Origin: Lepisosteus oculatus
Taxonomy: Eukaryota; Chordata; Actinopteri; Semionotiformes; Lepisosteidae
Assembly (NCBI RefSeq): GCF_040954835.1
Contig: NC_090698.1
Coordinates: forward strand, 47,068,284-47,132,283
Direction of reading: 5' to 3'
Length of the DNA: 64,000 nt
Shown here: positions 25,101 to 34,300 of the stretch, piece after piece
Position numbering within the stretch: the stretch's first letter is position 1
How the letters are laid out: each line of letters starts with the position of its first letter
Notes under the pieces: generated by a model
The model's database searches: none
Seen by the model: the letters and a program-made list of their open reading frames with translations, nothing else
What the model was told of the DNA's origin: nothing
Made by a program: the position numbers and the translations under genes

Positions 25101-27926
25101 GCCAGGTAGCAGAACCGGTCTTATCCGAACACTTAAGTAGCCCGTGCACAGAGGGAAAGATACCGTTATCAAAGAAGAGTGGAAGAAAGGTCCTGAGCTC
25201 AATGAGCAGCAATGACCAGTAATGTAGAGTATAATAATATATTTTAAAGATGGTGTCCATGTATGGAGGCATTACACTTTAGTGCCCATTTTCTACATAA
25301 GGGGTACTTGCCTTCATGATTACAAACGTACTTATTGTTATTATTACAACTGTGTAAAAGGATAGTTTACATATAGATTTATAAATATTCAGACACAATT
25401 TTCAGTATTCTGACTGCCTTGACAAGTATTCTTATTTAATGTATTAATTTGTTGTTGGTTTTGCATGTGACTTGCAATATACAGTATCAACCCAACAAAA
25501 CTTCAAGACATGAGGATCCGAGTCCAGTTTACAGTGCTGCCTTACCTGAAATTACCTGAAAGATTTATGATTAATTTTTAAACAGGGAAAATGTGGTCAG
25601 TTTTATTACTGGTGGCTTGTAACGTTTGTATAATAAATGTGTTAAAAAGAATTTTCCGGAAACAAACATATACACTGAAGTAAAATGAAACCTGTATCTA
25701 ACTGCAGGTATACATACTCCTCCCCCAACAGCCAGCTTGTCCAGGGACTCTTTTGCCTTCTCGTGTTTCTCCTGAAGTAATTTCTGCTTCTCCTGCAGAC
25801 TTGGGCCTGTTAAAGAGAACAGGGAAATTCCTTCAACAGACACAATGTTTTCTTTACTATCTCTGGAAACTGGAAATGAAAGACCTTCACAAAAAGTAAA
25901 GTGCCACACCCGAAAAAGGCTCCACATCCGAAACGTTGTGCTTCTTTTCTTCTCTTTTCAGCATGGAATAAACCTTTACTTGCTCCCTTGCAGCCTACGC
26001 ATACTGACGCAGCTATAGTACCTACCTGAACTACTAGATTATAACAAATACATTTAAAATAAACATTTTAATTTGGGAAAAATATTATTGCCTGCAATTT
26101 GTACTGGATGACACATAAAAGGTTTTCCTAACTTTTCTTGATCAATTAACAGCAAACAGTTCTGTTTATAAATGAAGCAGACGGTATTTTCATATCTCTG
26201 GTTGTGAGCTTTTAGTGACATACTATTCATAATTATATGCTTAATTCTAGCACAATTGTGAACAAATTATTAATCCATATATAACTTTTGCAAATGTAAA
26301 TAACAAATATACATACCTGGAGTCATTCTCAACATAGCAAGGCTGGGACTAACAGACTTCCCAGATAAATTGTTGCTGGATTCCACATTGGACCTTAAAA
26401 AAATAATGAAATTAATCACAAACTAAACATACAAGGCACTAAAAGAATGAGCATTTTTCCTGTGAAGAGGGTAATCCTGAAAGTGAGTAAGAACAAGTTA
26501 CTCACCAAGCATGACCTCATTCTAATAGTCCTAATTAACATTTCCATAAATAATAGAAGTATAGAAGTTAGACATGTTGGCTTATAATAAATTGGTTCAA
26601 CTTTGTTATTGTTTGAATGGATGGGTGCTACATAAGCAATTTTCCAGTCAATTGACATTACAATGTCTTCGGTAACTGTTGGAAGAGTTTTGTTAGTGAT
26701 CAATTAAAAAAATGCCTTGTTTCCTTAAATTGGTAGAATACTATCAGGCCCTGAAGATTTATGTTAAAAGCTTCCACTGTCGGTAACAGTTCTACCTCTT
26801 CAAGGCTAATACTGCACTGTTTCTTACAGAACGTTATCCTTGCTCACTCCGAGCCATATTACCAATTACCTCTTTGGCAATCACCCTAGACAAATATTAA
26901 TTAATTAGCCATTTCTCTTAGATACCTTACTTCATCCCTTAAGGTTCTTTAGTGTACCTGAACCAAGTATCTTTATTAAACACTTGCCGTTTCAAAACAC
27001 ATGACTTTGTGTTTCTAGTGTTATAAACTGACTATATATGCCCCCCCAGTACAATAATACTTCAATACATCCAACCATTTTTTAACCTCTTCATTCAAAT
27101 CAGTGTTGAAAGAAAGCTGGAGTCGATCCTAAGAACAAGGCAGGAGACACCCTGGATGGGACACCTGTCCATCATAGGGTACACACAGACACAAACACAC
27201 GTCCACACCAGGGCCAATCTTCCCTGAAGTTACCAGTATATCCAAGATAAGATCACTTTACTTTCCTAATTTCACTGTATTAGGAATTTGTCTTTTCGCA
27301 TACACCAGCTTGCTCTCCGTGAGACACACAGACAGGGAGAGAAGCTTGGGGTCAGAGCGCAGGATCAGCCATTTCTGCAGCACCCCTGGAGCAGTTGGGG
27401 TTAAGGGCCTTGCTCAGGGGCCCAACAGAGTAGGATTCCTCGGCCGGCTGCTGGATACGAACTGGCAACCTTCCAGCCACAGGCGCAGATCCGCCACTGT
27501 CCGATGTTTGTCTTTGGACTGTGGGGGGAAACAGGAGCACCTGGCAAAAACTCATGCAAAAGGGGGAGAACGTACAAACTCCACGTAGATAGCACTCCAG
27601 ATCCAGAATTGAACCCTGGGCCCCAGCACTCTGAGGCAGTAATGCTAACAACTGTGCCACCATGCTGCCCCCCCAATTCTGGAATGAAGAAGCACAACAC
27701 AAAGATATACTTACATAAGGTTTGCCTGTGTCTTCAATACTGAAGGGGTCACTGAGCGTGTTCGGGTGTCAAAGATAATGGTCTTGATGGGCGTTTCAAA
27801 ATTTTCCTTTGAATCATCGCTGTTAAGAACTCGCAATTTCTTCCTTTCCCTGAAAAGCCCAGTGGGAACCTTCCGTGGTGTGCTGTACAGCTCTGGAGAC
27901 TTCGAGGGTTTGAGAGGAGGTGACAT
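19179..27926 (-). CDS. Unnamed 416-residue multi-pass membrane protein with CDK-type sites
   Basis: Minus-strand coding exons, 5' to 3': 27926-27715, 26393-26317, 25806-25718, 23885-23768, 23377-23174, 21732-21722 (11 nt, tentative), 21497-21337, 19983-19866 and 19439-19179. All have GT-AG ends, and the frame is kept over 1251 nt only if the 11-nt exon is included. Residues 1-97 are basic and rich in Ser/Thr-Pro, with two full CDK consensus sites (T16-P-R-K and T45-P-I-K). Residues 98-120 are a charged coiled-coil helix. Membrane segments lie at about 143-161, 253-273 and 292-311, and probably 373-400. The layout, a long phosphorylatable N-terminal tail followed by several membrane spans, suggests an ER or nuclear-envelope protein regulated in mitosis; that is inference. 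I do not recognise the family. The start ATG is the first in the second exon; exon 1 is 5' UTR. Its neighbour CENPH is also a cell-division gene on the same strand. Confidence 0.8.
20035..20354 (-). repeat. tRNA-headed SINE, family B
   Basis: It has the same layout as the copy at 18.1 kb, with the CCATCCATTTTCTAACTCC end at the left and GGCAGCAACGCTAAGCACTG (A-box complement) at the right. A short CA-rich stretch at 20130-20165 lies inside. Confidence 0.72.
21100..21290 (+). repeat. CR1-like LINE 3' fragment
   Basis: The reading NKLPIHAVEANSLASFKKQL matches the CR1-like C-terminus; one stop interrupts it. It is followed by GGATAGGCCAATTTTCTC, a diverged copy of the family 3' UTR. Confidence 0.65.
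22670..22850 (+). repeat. Old L2-type LINE fragment, C-terminal coding part
   Basis: The conceptual reading ELWNALLTLPNVHLLSGS and then a LKHVFKLAF-like piece resembles the last part of L2/Rex-type ORFs. It is degenerate and short. Confidence 0.4.
24025..24214 (-). repeat. tRNA-headed SINE, family B, partial
   Basis: AGCCAATTAACCTACTATTA and GAAGAACATACAAACTCC match the body; the right end (TTAACCACTGAGTCGCTGTG) is the tRNA-like head. The 3' third is missing. Confidence 0.6.
25896..26032 (+). repeat. Dispersed GAAACGTTGTG-type repeat
   Basis: AAGGCTCCACATCCGAAACG, then TTGTGCTTC..., then GCATGGAATAAACCTTTACT and GCAGCCTACGCATACTGACG. It is the longest forward copy. Confidence 0.55.
26410..26980 (-). 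repeat. CR1-like LINE reverse-transcriptase fragment
   Basis: On the minus strand, DWKIAYVAPIHSNNNKVEPI and then YYKPTCLTSI correspond to the RT segment usually read as DWK.A.V.PI...NYRPVSLTS. Further codons upstream are decayed. It is an old insertion in the intron between the first two coding exons of the membrane-protein gene. Confidence 0.65.
27110..27672 (-). repeat. tRNA-headed SINE, family B, split by family A
   Basis: The halves at 27110-27242 and 27502-27672 together make one copy. The left half has the CCTGGATGGGACACCTGTCC tail region; the right half has the body and the AGCACTCTGAGGCAGTAATG head. Confidence 0.7.
27243..27501 (-). repeat. tRNA-derived SINE, family A, nested in family B
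   Basis: This copy has the AAGATAAGATCACTTTACTT tail and a tRNA-like head ending near 27501. The flanking sequences on both sides are the two halves of one family B copy, so this copy inserted into it. Confidence 0.78.
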
Positions 27927-28154
27927 TTCAGTTTATTGGCCAACTCAAGTGTGCTGAGCTGAAAAATAAACAATGGCGTATAAACGTATGCAAAGTGTGC
28001 AATGAAGGAGCCCAACTGCTTAACTTTTTTTCAGTTTTCATAGTAAGACAACTCATGCAATCTCAGGGGTATTAGCACAATTATCAACACCTCCTTGTAC
28101 ACTGTATTGCAGATTTCAGTATCCCCCTCACAAAATGTTTGTATCCCGTAACAT

Positions 28155-28245
28155 TAATCAAATCAAATCAGAGTTAATTTATCAAATGCACAACAATACA
28201 GCGTGCAGCAGTAGTTGCTGGCAATGAAATGCATGCAAAGGATGC
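28155..28245. repeat. AATCAAATCAAATC-type dispersed repeat fragment
   Basis: An AATCAAATCAAATC start, TTATCAAATGCACAACAATAC and CAATGAAATGCATGC resemble a retroposon end common in fish. Short relatives start near 17132 and 23622. Confidence 0.4.
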
Positions 28246-28727
28246 AAAGGATCTGTGGCTAAGTTAATCATAACCCTAGCGCCTTCTATGGTTCAGAGTT
28301 GTTTCGGCCAGTGGAATAACGTCTTCTGAAGTTTAAAACACACGTATAATTTACTACTCTTGCTTCATGGTAACAAAAAATTAAAATCCTCCTGTTGTCT
28401 TTTCTTGTGTGCCTTTCTCTCAGTGTGTCGATTACAGTGACAGAGACGTTGTGACTGTTATACAGTTTGTGCTTGTACCCTTGCGCACTGCATAGCAATT
28501 AACGATTTCGCCGAGGATATTCAATAAAACGTAAAACATCCACGTTTAACAGCGTGTGCATGTTAACACCATGAGATTTCCCATTCAGTGCAAACAATAA
28601 AAGTATATAAAAGACATAGGTGCACAGGGTACAACCAAAAAATTGTGTGTTAACTTAAAATTCTGATGGATTTTATATACGTTTCGAGTCACATAACATA
28701 CAGAGCAAAAAACCTACAGCACCTTAC

Positions 28728-28985
28728 CTACCATGAAACCTCATCTAAAACCCTTTTTCTACAGTCTTTAACTCTGCAATTTTTAAAATTGCCTCTCCAC
28801 AGACACGATTAGTTGCAAACAAATGATGTCGCTAAATCATCAAGTTTAATGAACTATCCTTTGAGCTGCACTGGATTACTCCAGTCTATTCAGTCTACTT
28901 CGAGAGACCACTTTAAAAACAGTGAACACAAGCGATGATTGGGCGTTTCTAACACCAGCAAAGCGGTAATTGGGTAACCCTGACG
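28728..28985 (-). promoter_or_regulatory. CCAAT-pair/CRE promoter and 5' UTR exon of the membrane-protein gene
   Basis: Reading the minus strand, a perfect CRE (TGACGTCA) spans about 28981-28988. Two CCAAT boxes lie at 28973-28969 and 28942-28938, 31 bases apart, and a TTTAAA box lies at 28917-28912. NF-Y box pairs with about 31-33-base spacing followed by a CHR-like TTTRAA element are the hallmark of G2/M promoters. A strong donor (GGTAG|gtaagg) at 28728 closes an untranslated first exon, which would splice to the acceptor at 27959. The transcription start is inferred to be near 28.88 kb. Confidence 0.55.
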
Positions 28986-29205
28986 TCACTCAGTCTTGGA
29001 TGATCCAACTGGATCCACTTTAAGAACCAATACTGACCTAGATACCAACTCCAGCTATGAATATGCGCTGTATTTCTGCAATTATTGGAAAGTATATTTA
29101 AAGTACAGGGAAAAAAAACAGCTTAACTTTATCTATAACGGACATAAAATGTGTAGCATTAACTATTTACAAAAAATATAGATGAATGCATAGTTTCTTA
29201 CTTTT

Positions 29206-30565
29206 GATAATAATAATAATAATAAACTTTATTTTATATAGCGCCTTTAAAGGTGGCTTCTCAAAGCGCTTTACAGGATGACAATAACAATAAATAAGAA
29301 GACTACAACAATAAATAAGAAAATTTCACAAGACAGGACACAATTATAATTACAACAATACAACAATAACAATAGAGGAGACCGTGGAAGATGGTATTAA
29401 GAAGAGCAGAGGGGTGAAGAATGGAACCAGTTAAGTAAAGGCTTTTCTGAAAAGGAGGGTTTTGAGTCTGGATTTGAAGGAGTTTAGAGAAGGTGACTCT
29501 CTAATATCCTTGGGCAAGGAGTTCCAGAGGTTGGGGGCATAGCAGGAGAAGGCCCTGTCGCCCATACAATGTAGACGGGCTTGGGGGACAGTAAGGAGGG
29601 CAGAATTTGAAGAGCGGAGGTTGCGAGGTGGGGAGTAGGGCGATAAAAGTTCAGACAGGTATTGAGGTGCCAAGCCATGTAAAGCCTTGTAGGTGAGCAT
29701 GAGGATTTTAAAGTCTACGCAGAATTTGACCGGAAGCCAGTGCAAGGACTCCAGGATAGGAGTAATGTGAACACTTGCACTAGATCTGGTCAGGATTCTG
29801 GCTGCTGAATTTTGGACATACTGCAGCTTGTTCAGAGTAGATTTAGATACCCCAGGGAGCAGAGCATTGCAGTAGTCAATTCGAGAGAATACAAATATGT
29901 TGATCAGCTTTTCAGCCACAGTTAATGATAGCATAGGGCGTAGTCTTGCGATATTTCTAAGGTGAAAAAAAGATGTTTTGACAGTATGCTGTACATGTGG
30001 GTCGAATGTTAAGCCAGAATCGAATATAACCCCAAGGTTTTTCAATTTTGATTGGAGCTCAAGTACAGAGCCATCTACAGACAGGGTTACAGGACTGGCT
30101 TTACGAAGTTGGTGGGGGGTACCAATAAGCATGACTTCAGTCTTGTCACAGTTAAGATGAAGGAAGTTTTGAGTCATCCAAATTTTTATGTCAGAGATGC
30201 AATTAGATAGAATAGAGACAGCCACATCAGTGTCGGGTTTGGTATGGATGTATATTTGAGTATCGTCAGCGTAAAAATGAAAGCTGAGGCCATGTGATCT
30301 TAAAAGCTGACCAAGTGGGAACATGTAAATGCTGAAGAGCAAGGGGCCCAGTATTGAGCCCTGAGGGACACCAGACATGACAAGACCAATTTCAGACCTG
30401 TACCCATTGAGAGAGACAAAGTGACAGCGATCAGTGAGGTAAGACTTAAACCATTTGAGGGCAGTGTCAGAGACTCCAAACACAGTCTCGAGACGAGAAA
30501 GCAAGATGTTATGGTCAACAGTGTCAAAGGCAGCACTGAGATCAAGAAGGATGAGGAACTCTTTT
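29206..30565 (-). mobile_element. 5'-truncated L2-type LINE with open reverse-transcriptase frame
   Basis: A frame of about 380 codons on the minus strand (stop near 29431) carries reverse-transcriptase motifs in order: LLDLSAAFDTVDH, GVPQGSILGPLLF, FHFYADDTQIY with the catalytic YADD, then the thumb and the LWNSLPKDIR...FKSRLKTLLF C-terminus. The 3' UTR ends in GCGCTATATAAAATAAAG and an (ATT)n tail at 29206-29222, the usual L2-clade finish. The N-terminal part (endonuclease and first RT motifs) is missing, with the break near 30565. A long uninterrupted frame points to a fairly recent insertion. It lies between the membrane-protein gene and CENPH. Confidence 0.88.
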
Positions 30566-31354
30566 TGTAACCATAAACTTGTTTCCCTTACAAGTTTCAA
30601 TGATCTGATGTGCTGTAGATTTTGACATTTTAAGAACTGTACATTTCTGCCCTATACATGCTACTATTGCAACCCATGCCGTTGCTGCTGTAAAATAACA
30701 CAAAAAATATCAGAGGGTGATTTACAAATTTATTTATTTTTTAACAATGAAGTTTAGCAGATGAGTCATTTTGGGAGAGTATTCGTTATCTTTGTGTTCG
30801 TCTTCTAAACGTTATTTTACTGGTCCAGTTTTCCATGACTAGATCAGTTATCCAAGAGCTTGTTTAAAACAAAAGAACCCAGAGATACTATTCTTCCCAG
30901 GAGTTGTGCACCACTGCATAGTGCAGAGGAACAGACTATGAATAAAGTTACTCCTCTTATATTGAATATACTTGCTGAAAAAAAAAAAACATTACATTTT
31001 CTCTAAGTTTCTAAGAAGCATGACATGTAAAATGGTTTGTGTAAAGTTGTAGAGGTAAGTTAATAAAATTCGGTCGAAGTAAGAAATGCATTATCAGAAA
31101 ATTCTGTTTTTTTAGATAACTCATTTCATAGTTCATAGTTACATTTTGGGTTTTTTACATATTTAGCCTCTGCAACTGGACAAATGGCACCTGTATATTC
31201 TTCTAGCATCGGTGTAACTTCTTTTCACATAAACAAGTTACAGCTGTCACACAAGCACCAGTACTGTCCAAATTACGTGTCACCTTAGATTACAGTTGCT
31301 GCCCCCGACCAAAGTCTTTAATGTAATAGACATGTGGTTGAAGACGTTCCGTCT

Positions 31355-34300
31355 TCATTCAACAATTAGGTTGTCCTCCATTCCCAAAATGACATCCTTC
31401 AGCTTGGAATCTGCAGCCCAGTTCACTTTGCTGGCAATGATAATGCCCTGAAGGAGTGAGAGAAAAACCAGTCATCTGACACGCATCCTAATTTTTCAGT
31501 TCTGGACAATTAGTGATCAGATATGTTAATAGGATAGAAAGAGCAAATAAACAATAGCTTAGATTATAAAAAATATTATCGCAACAATATAATTTTTAAG
31601 TCTCGCCATTAAAAACAGAACCAAATCAATGTATAGAATTTATGAATCGCTAAATGTAAATGAGCAGGTTTTATAGCTCCAACCCCTGCACCCATTCAGA
31701 AGAGGATGAAGTGCACACACTCCTTCACCATGCTTTTTCGGCAGAGCCATTCATCCTCCGATCTGTTGCAAACTGTACAGCGGCTTTCAGGAGGGGGGGT
31801 GCTGATTGGAGGAGCAGTGCATAGCTTATTGATGTCACTGCAAGCTTGCAGATACCCAGCAAGCCAGGAGCTGCAGTCTGTAGAATAATTCAGACGGTTT
31901 CTTTGCCAACAATTCAGCTTGTTCTGCAGCTCCACCTAGGAAATCCTGGTCGCAGGACATTTCTACTTTTTAACTAACACAAAGGTGAGCTACCATTTTT
32001 TATCTGTATGATACATACACAAATCAATACATTACAACATATTTTATTTATAAAGTGGCTGTCAATAAACTGGATTTTGTTTTCTCTTCCTGAGATAATG
32101 GTTCAGGTGATAAAAATCCTAGGTACAAACCTTGTATGTGGTCTTGGACTTTAAAATCACTGTGATTTAAGACTATCTCCTTAAAAATATTAAATGGATG
32201 GAACTGAACAGTACATTTTACCTGAAAAACATTCTTAACAACTGCAACCATCTGCAGGTACTTGTCCAGGTTCTTCTGACCTTGTTTTAAAATCTCGCTG
32301 TATTTGCCTCTCTCTGGATGGTCACACATCATCTTTAGTTCTTGAATTTCTTTCATTTTCCCATTATTTAGTTTCTTGAGTTCTAGAAGCAAAAAAAAAT
32401 ATATATATAGCACGACTAAAAACATCTCACCAATTTGCAAGACAATCTTGAGGCATTGCAGTTTCTAATGCCACAGAAGATATGGGGGGAAAAAACTGGA
32501 ATAAGAACCCTTCCAAGAAAGTAAACTCTAAAGTACTATTGTTGGATTTTTGTCAAAAAACTGCAGGCTACAAAAAGCACCACTGATTTCCTGTAAATCT
32601 GAGAACATGTATAACTAAAAAGTTATATCTATAATGATTACTCTAATAAACAGCAATTATGGAGAGCAGAGAAAAAGCTGGAAAAGCACAATTCATATGA
32701 AGTACACGAAAATGTATGTCATACCTTTATATTGATAATATTGTAATATTTTATATTAATACAATCCCCAAAGGGTATTAATAAATAGAACATAATACAT
32801 AATAGAAAGGCTACTTCTTTTAATAATCCCTTGAATGGGTAAAATAACTGAATATACTAAAGAGCATAAAAATCTTCACTTAAAAACAAATTACCAAGTC
32901 TCTTTTTTTGAATTTCCAAGAGTTGTTCCTCAGTCTCTCTGGATTCCTGTGAAAATAGGGGGGGAAATGAAAAACAAATTAACAGTCTAACTTAAGAATA
33001 CACTTGTTTCCTTTCTCAAGATTATTTCCCTTACTCAATGACTGGTGAGGGAATACTGCCTCCGTTACATTTTCATGAACAATTTGTTGGAGGAAAAATA
33101 AGCAATAACTTAAAAAGTTTAGCATTTATTACACAAATGACAGTTACACAAGTTACTGCAGCACTTACAATCTACTATTTACAACAGATTCCTATTTATC
33201 TTTCTCAGATCCCTAACTTCAACCACTTTAATACTCCCAAAAGTAGGCAATTTGTAGAAAGGAAAGGAGGAGAACTTAAAAAAATAACTAAGCACTTATA
33301 GGAAAGCCTTCCTCAATGCTGCTAAAGACAACATTTGATCCATAAGCATTGAGACACTTCTCCTCTCCTGCTATATGCTACTTCCTCTTGTTTCTGGCTG
33401 GCTGTATTTTAAAAGACTCTGTGAAATTGAATTGGTTTGGGATTTACCAGTCACAAACCTGAGATGTAAACCCATCTCAACTTGAATTAATTGTGATTCT
33501 TATCTTGTTAGATATCCCTGAATTTGCTTATCAACTGCCTCAGGCTTTAAAACATACTTTGACGGATTACACTGTCAGCATCCAGAGTAGCTGTACAAGA
33601 TAGTGGGAAAAAAACAAAAACAAATAACCAGCATGCACACTGAAATAAGATTCAACGCAACAGACAGAAAACAGAAAGCACTCACCTGCTTCATTTTCTC
33701 TATCCTAGAACAAAGGCTCAGAGTGTGATTAATTGTCGCCATCATTAACCTGCAACCAGAATAAATATGCACATATAAAGTTGCTCAAGATCATTCAGGT
33801 GTCACAAACCTGAAGAAGGCTCCACGGCTGAAACGTTGTGTTTTCTTTCTTCTTTTTTTCAGCATGGAATAAACCTATTACTTGTTCCTTATATACCTAC
33901 TTCTACAAAGACAATCATAGTACTTACTCTGCTTCTTTTCCTTTTCTTTTTATGTTTTCCAAGATTGCCTGAGTCACCTGCATACTGAAAAAAAGTATTT
34001 TGTAATAAAATATAGAGGTTTCAAAAGTAATTTCAAGCCTCAGCTAAAGCAACATAATTTCCACCAATCAATCCAAAATCCTTTTCAGATGTTTGATCAA
34101 AAATACAAAATACTAAATGTTCCTCACTAGTGTATTAAATAATTCAATGAAATATTCTTTTAAGTAAATAATTCACCCTCCATAACATCCCCCTTGGTCT
34201 CAACCTCTTTGTCAACCCCTTTACCAGTTACAAAAGGCTGCAAAATATACATCAGACACCCAGTGCAGTGATAAGAAAGGAAACAGATTTTCTTCAACAA

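Noticed and set aside
33800-33840. Hammerhead-ribozyme-like core (CTGAAGA ... GAAAC) in the dispersed repeat
   Set aside because: The sequences flanking CTGAAGA and GAAA pair with each other (CACAA with TTGTG), giving a two-stem hairpin. A hammerhead needs these flanks in separate stems and a cleavage strand between them, and two other copies lose core bases.
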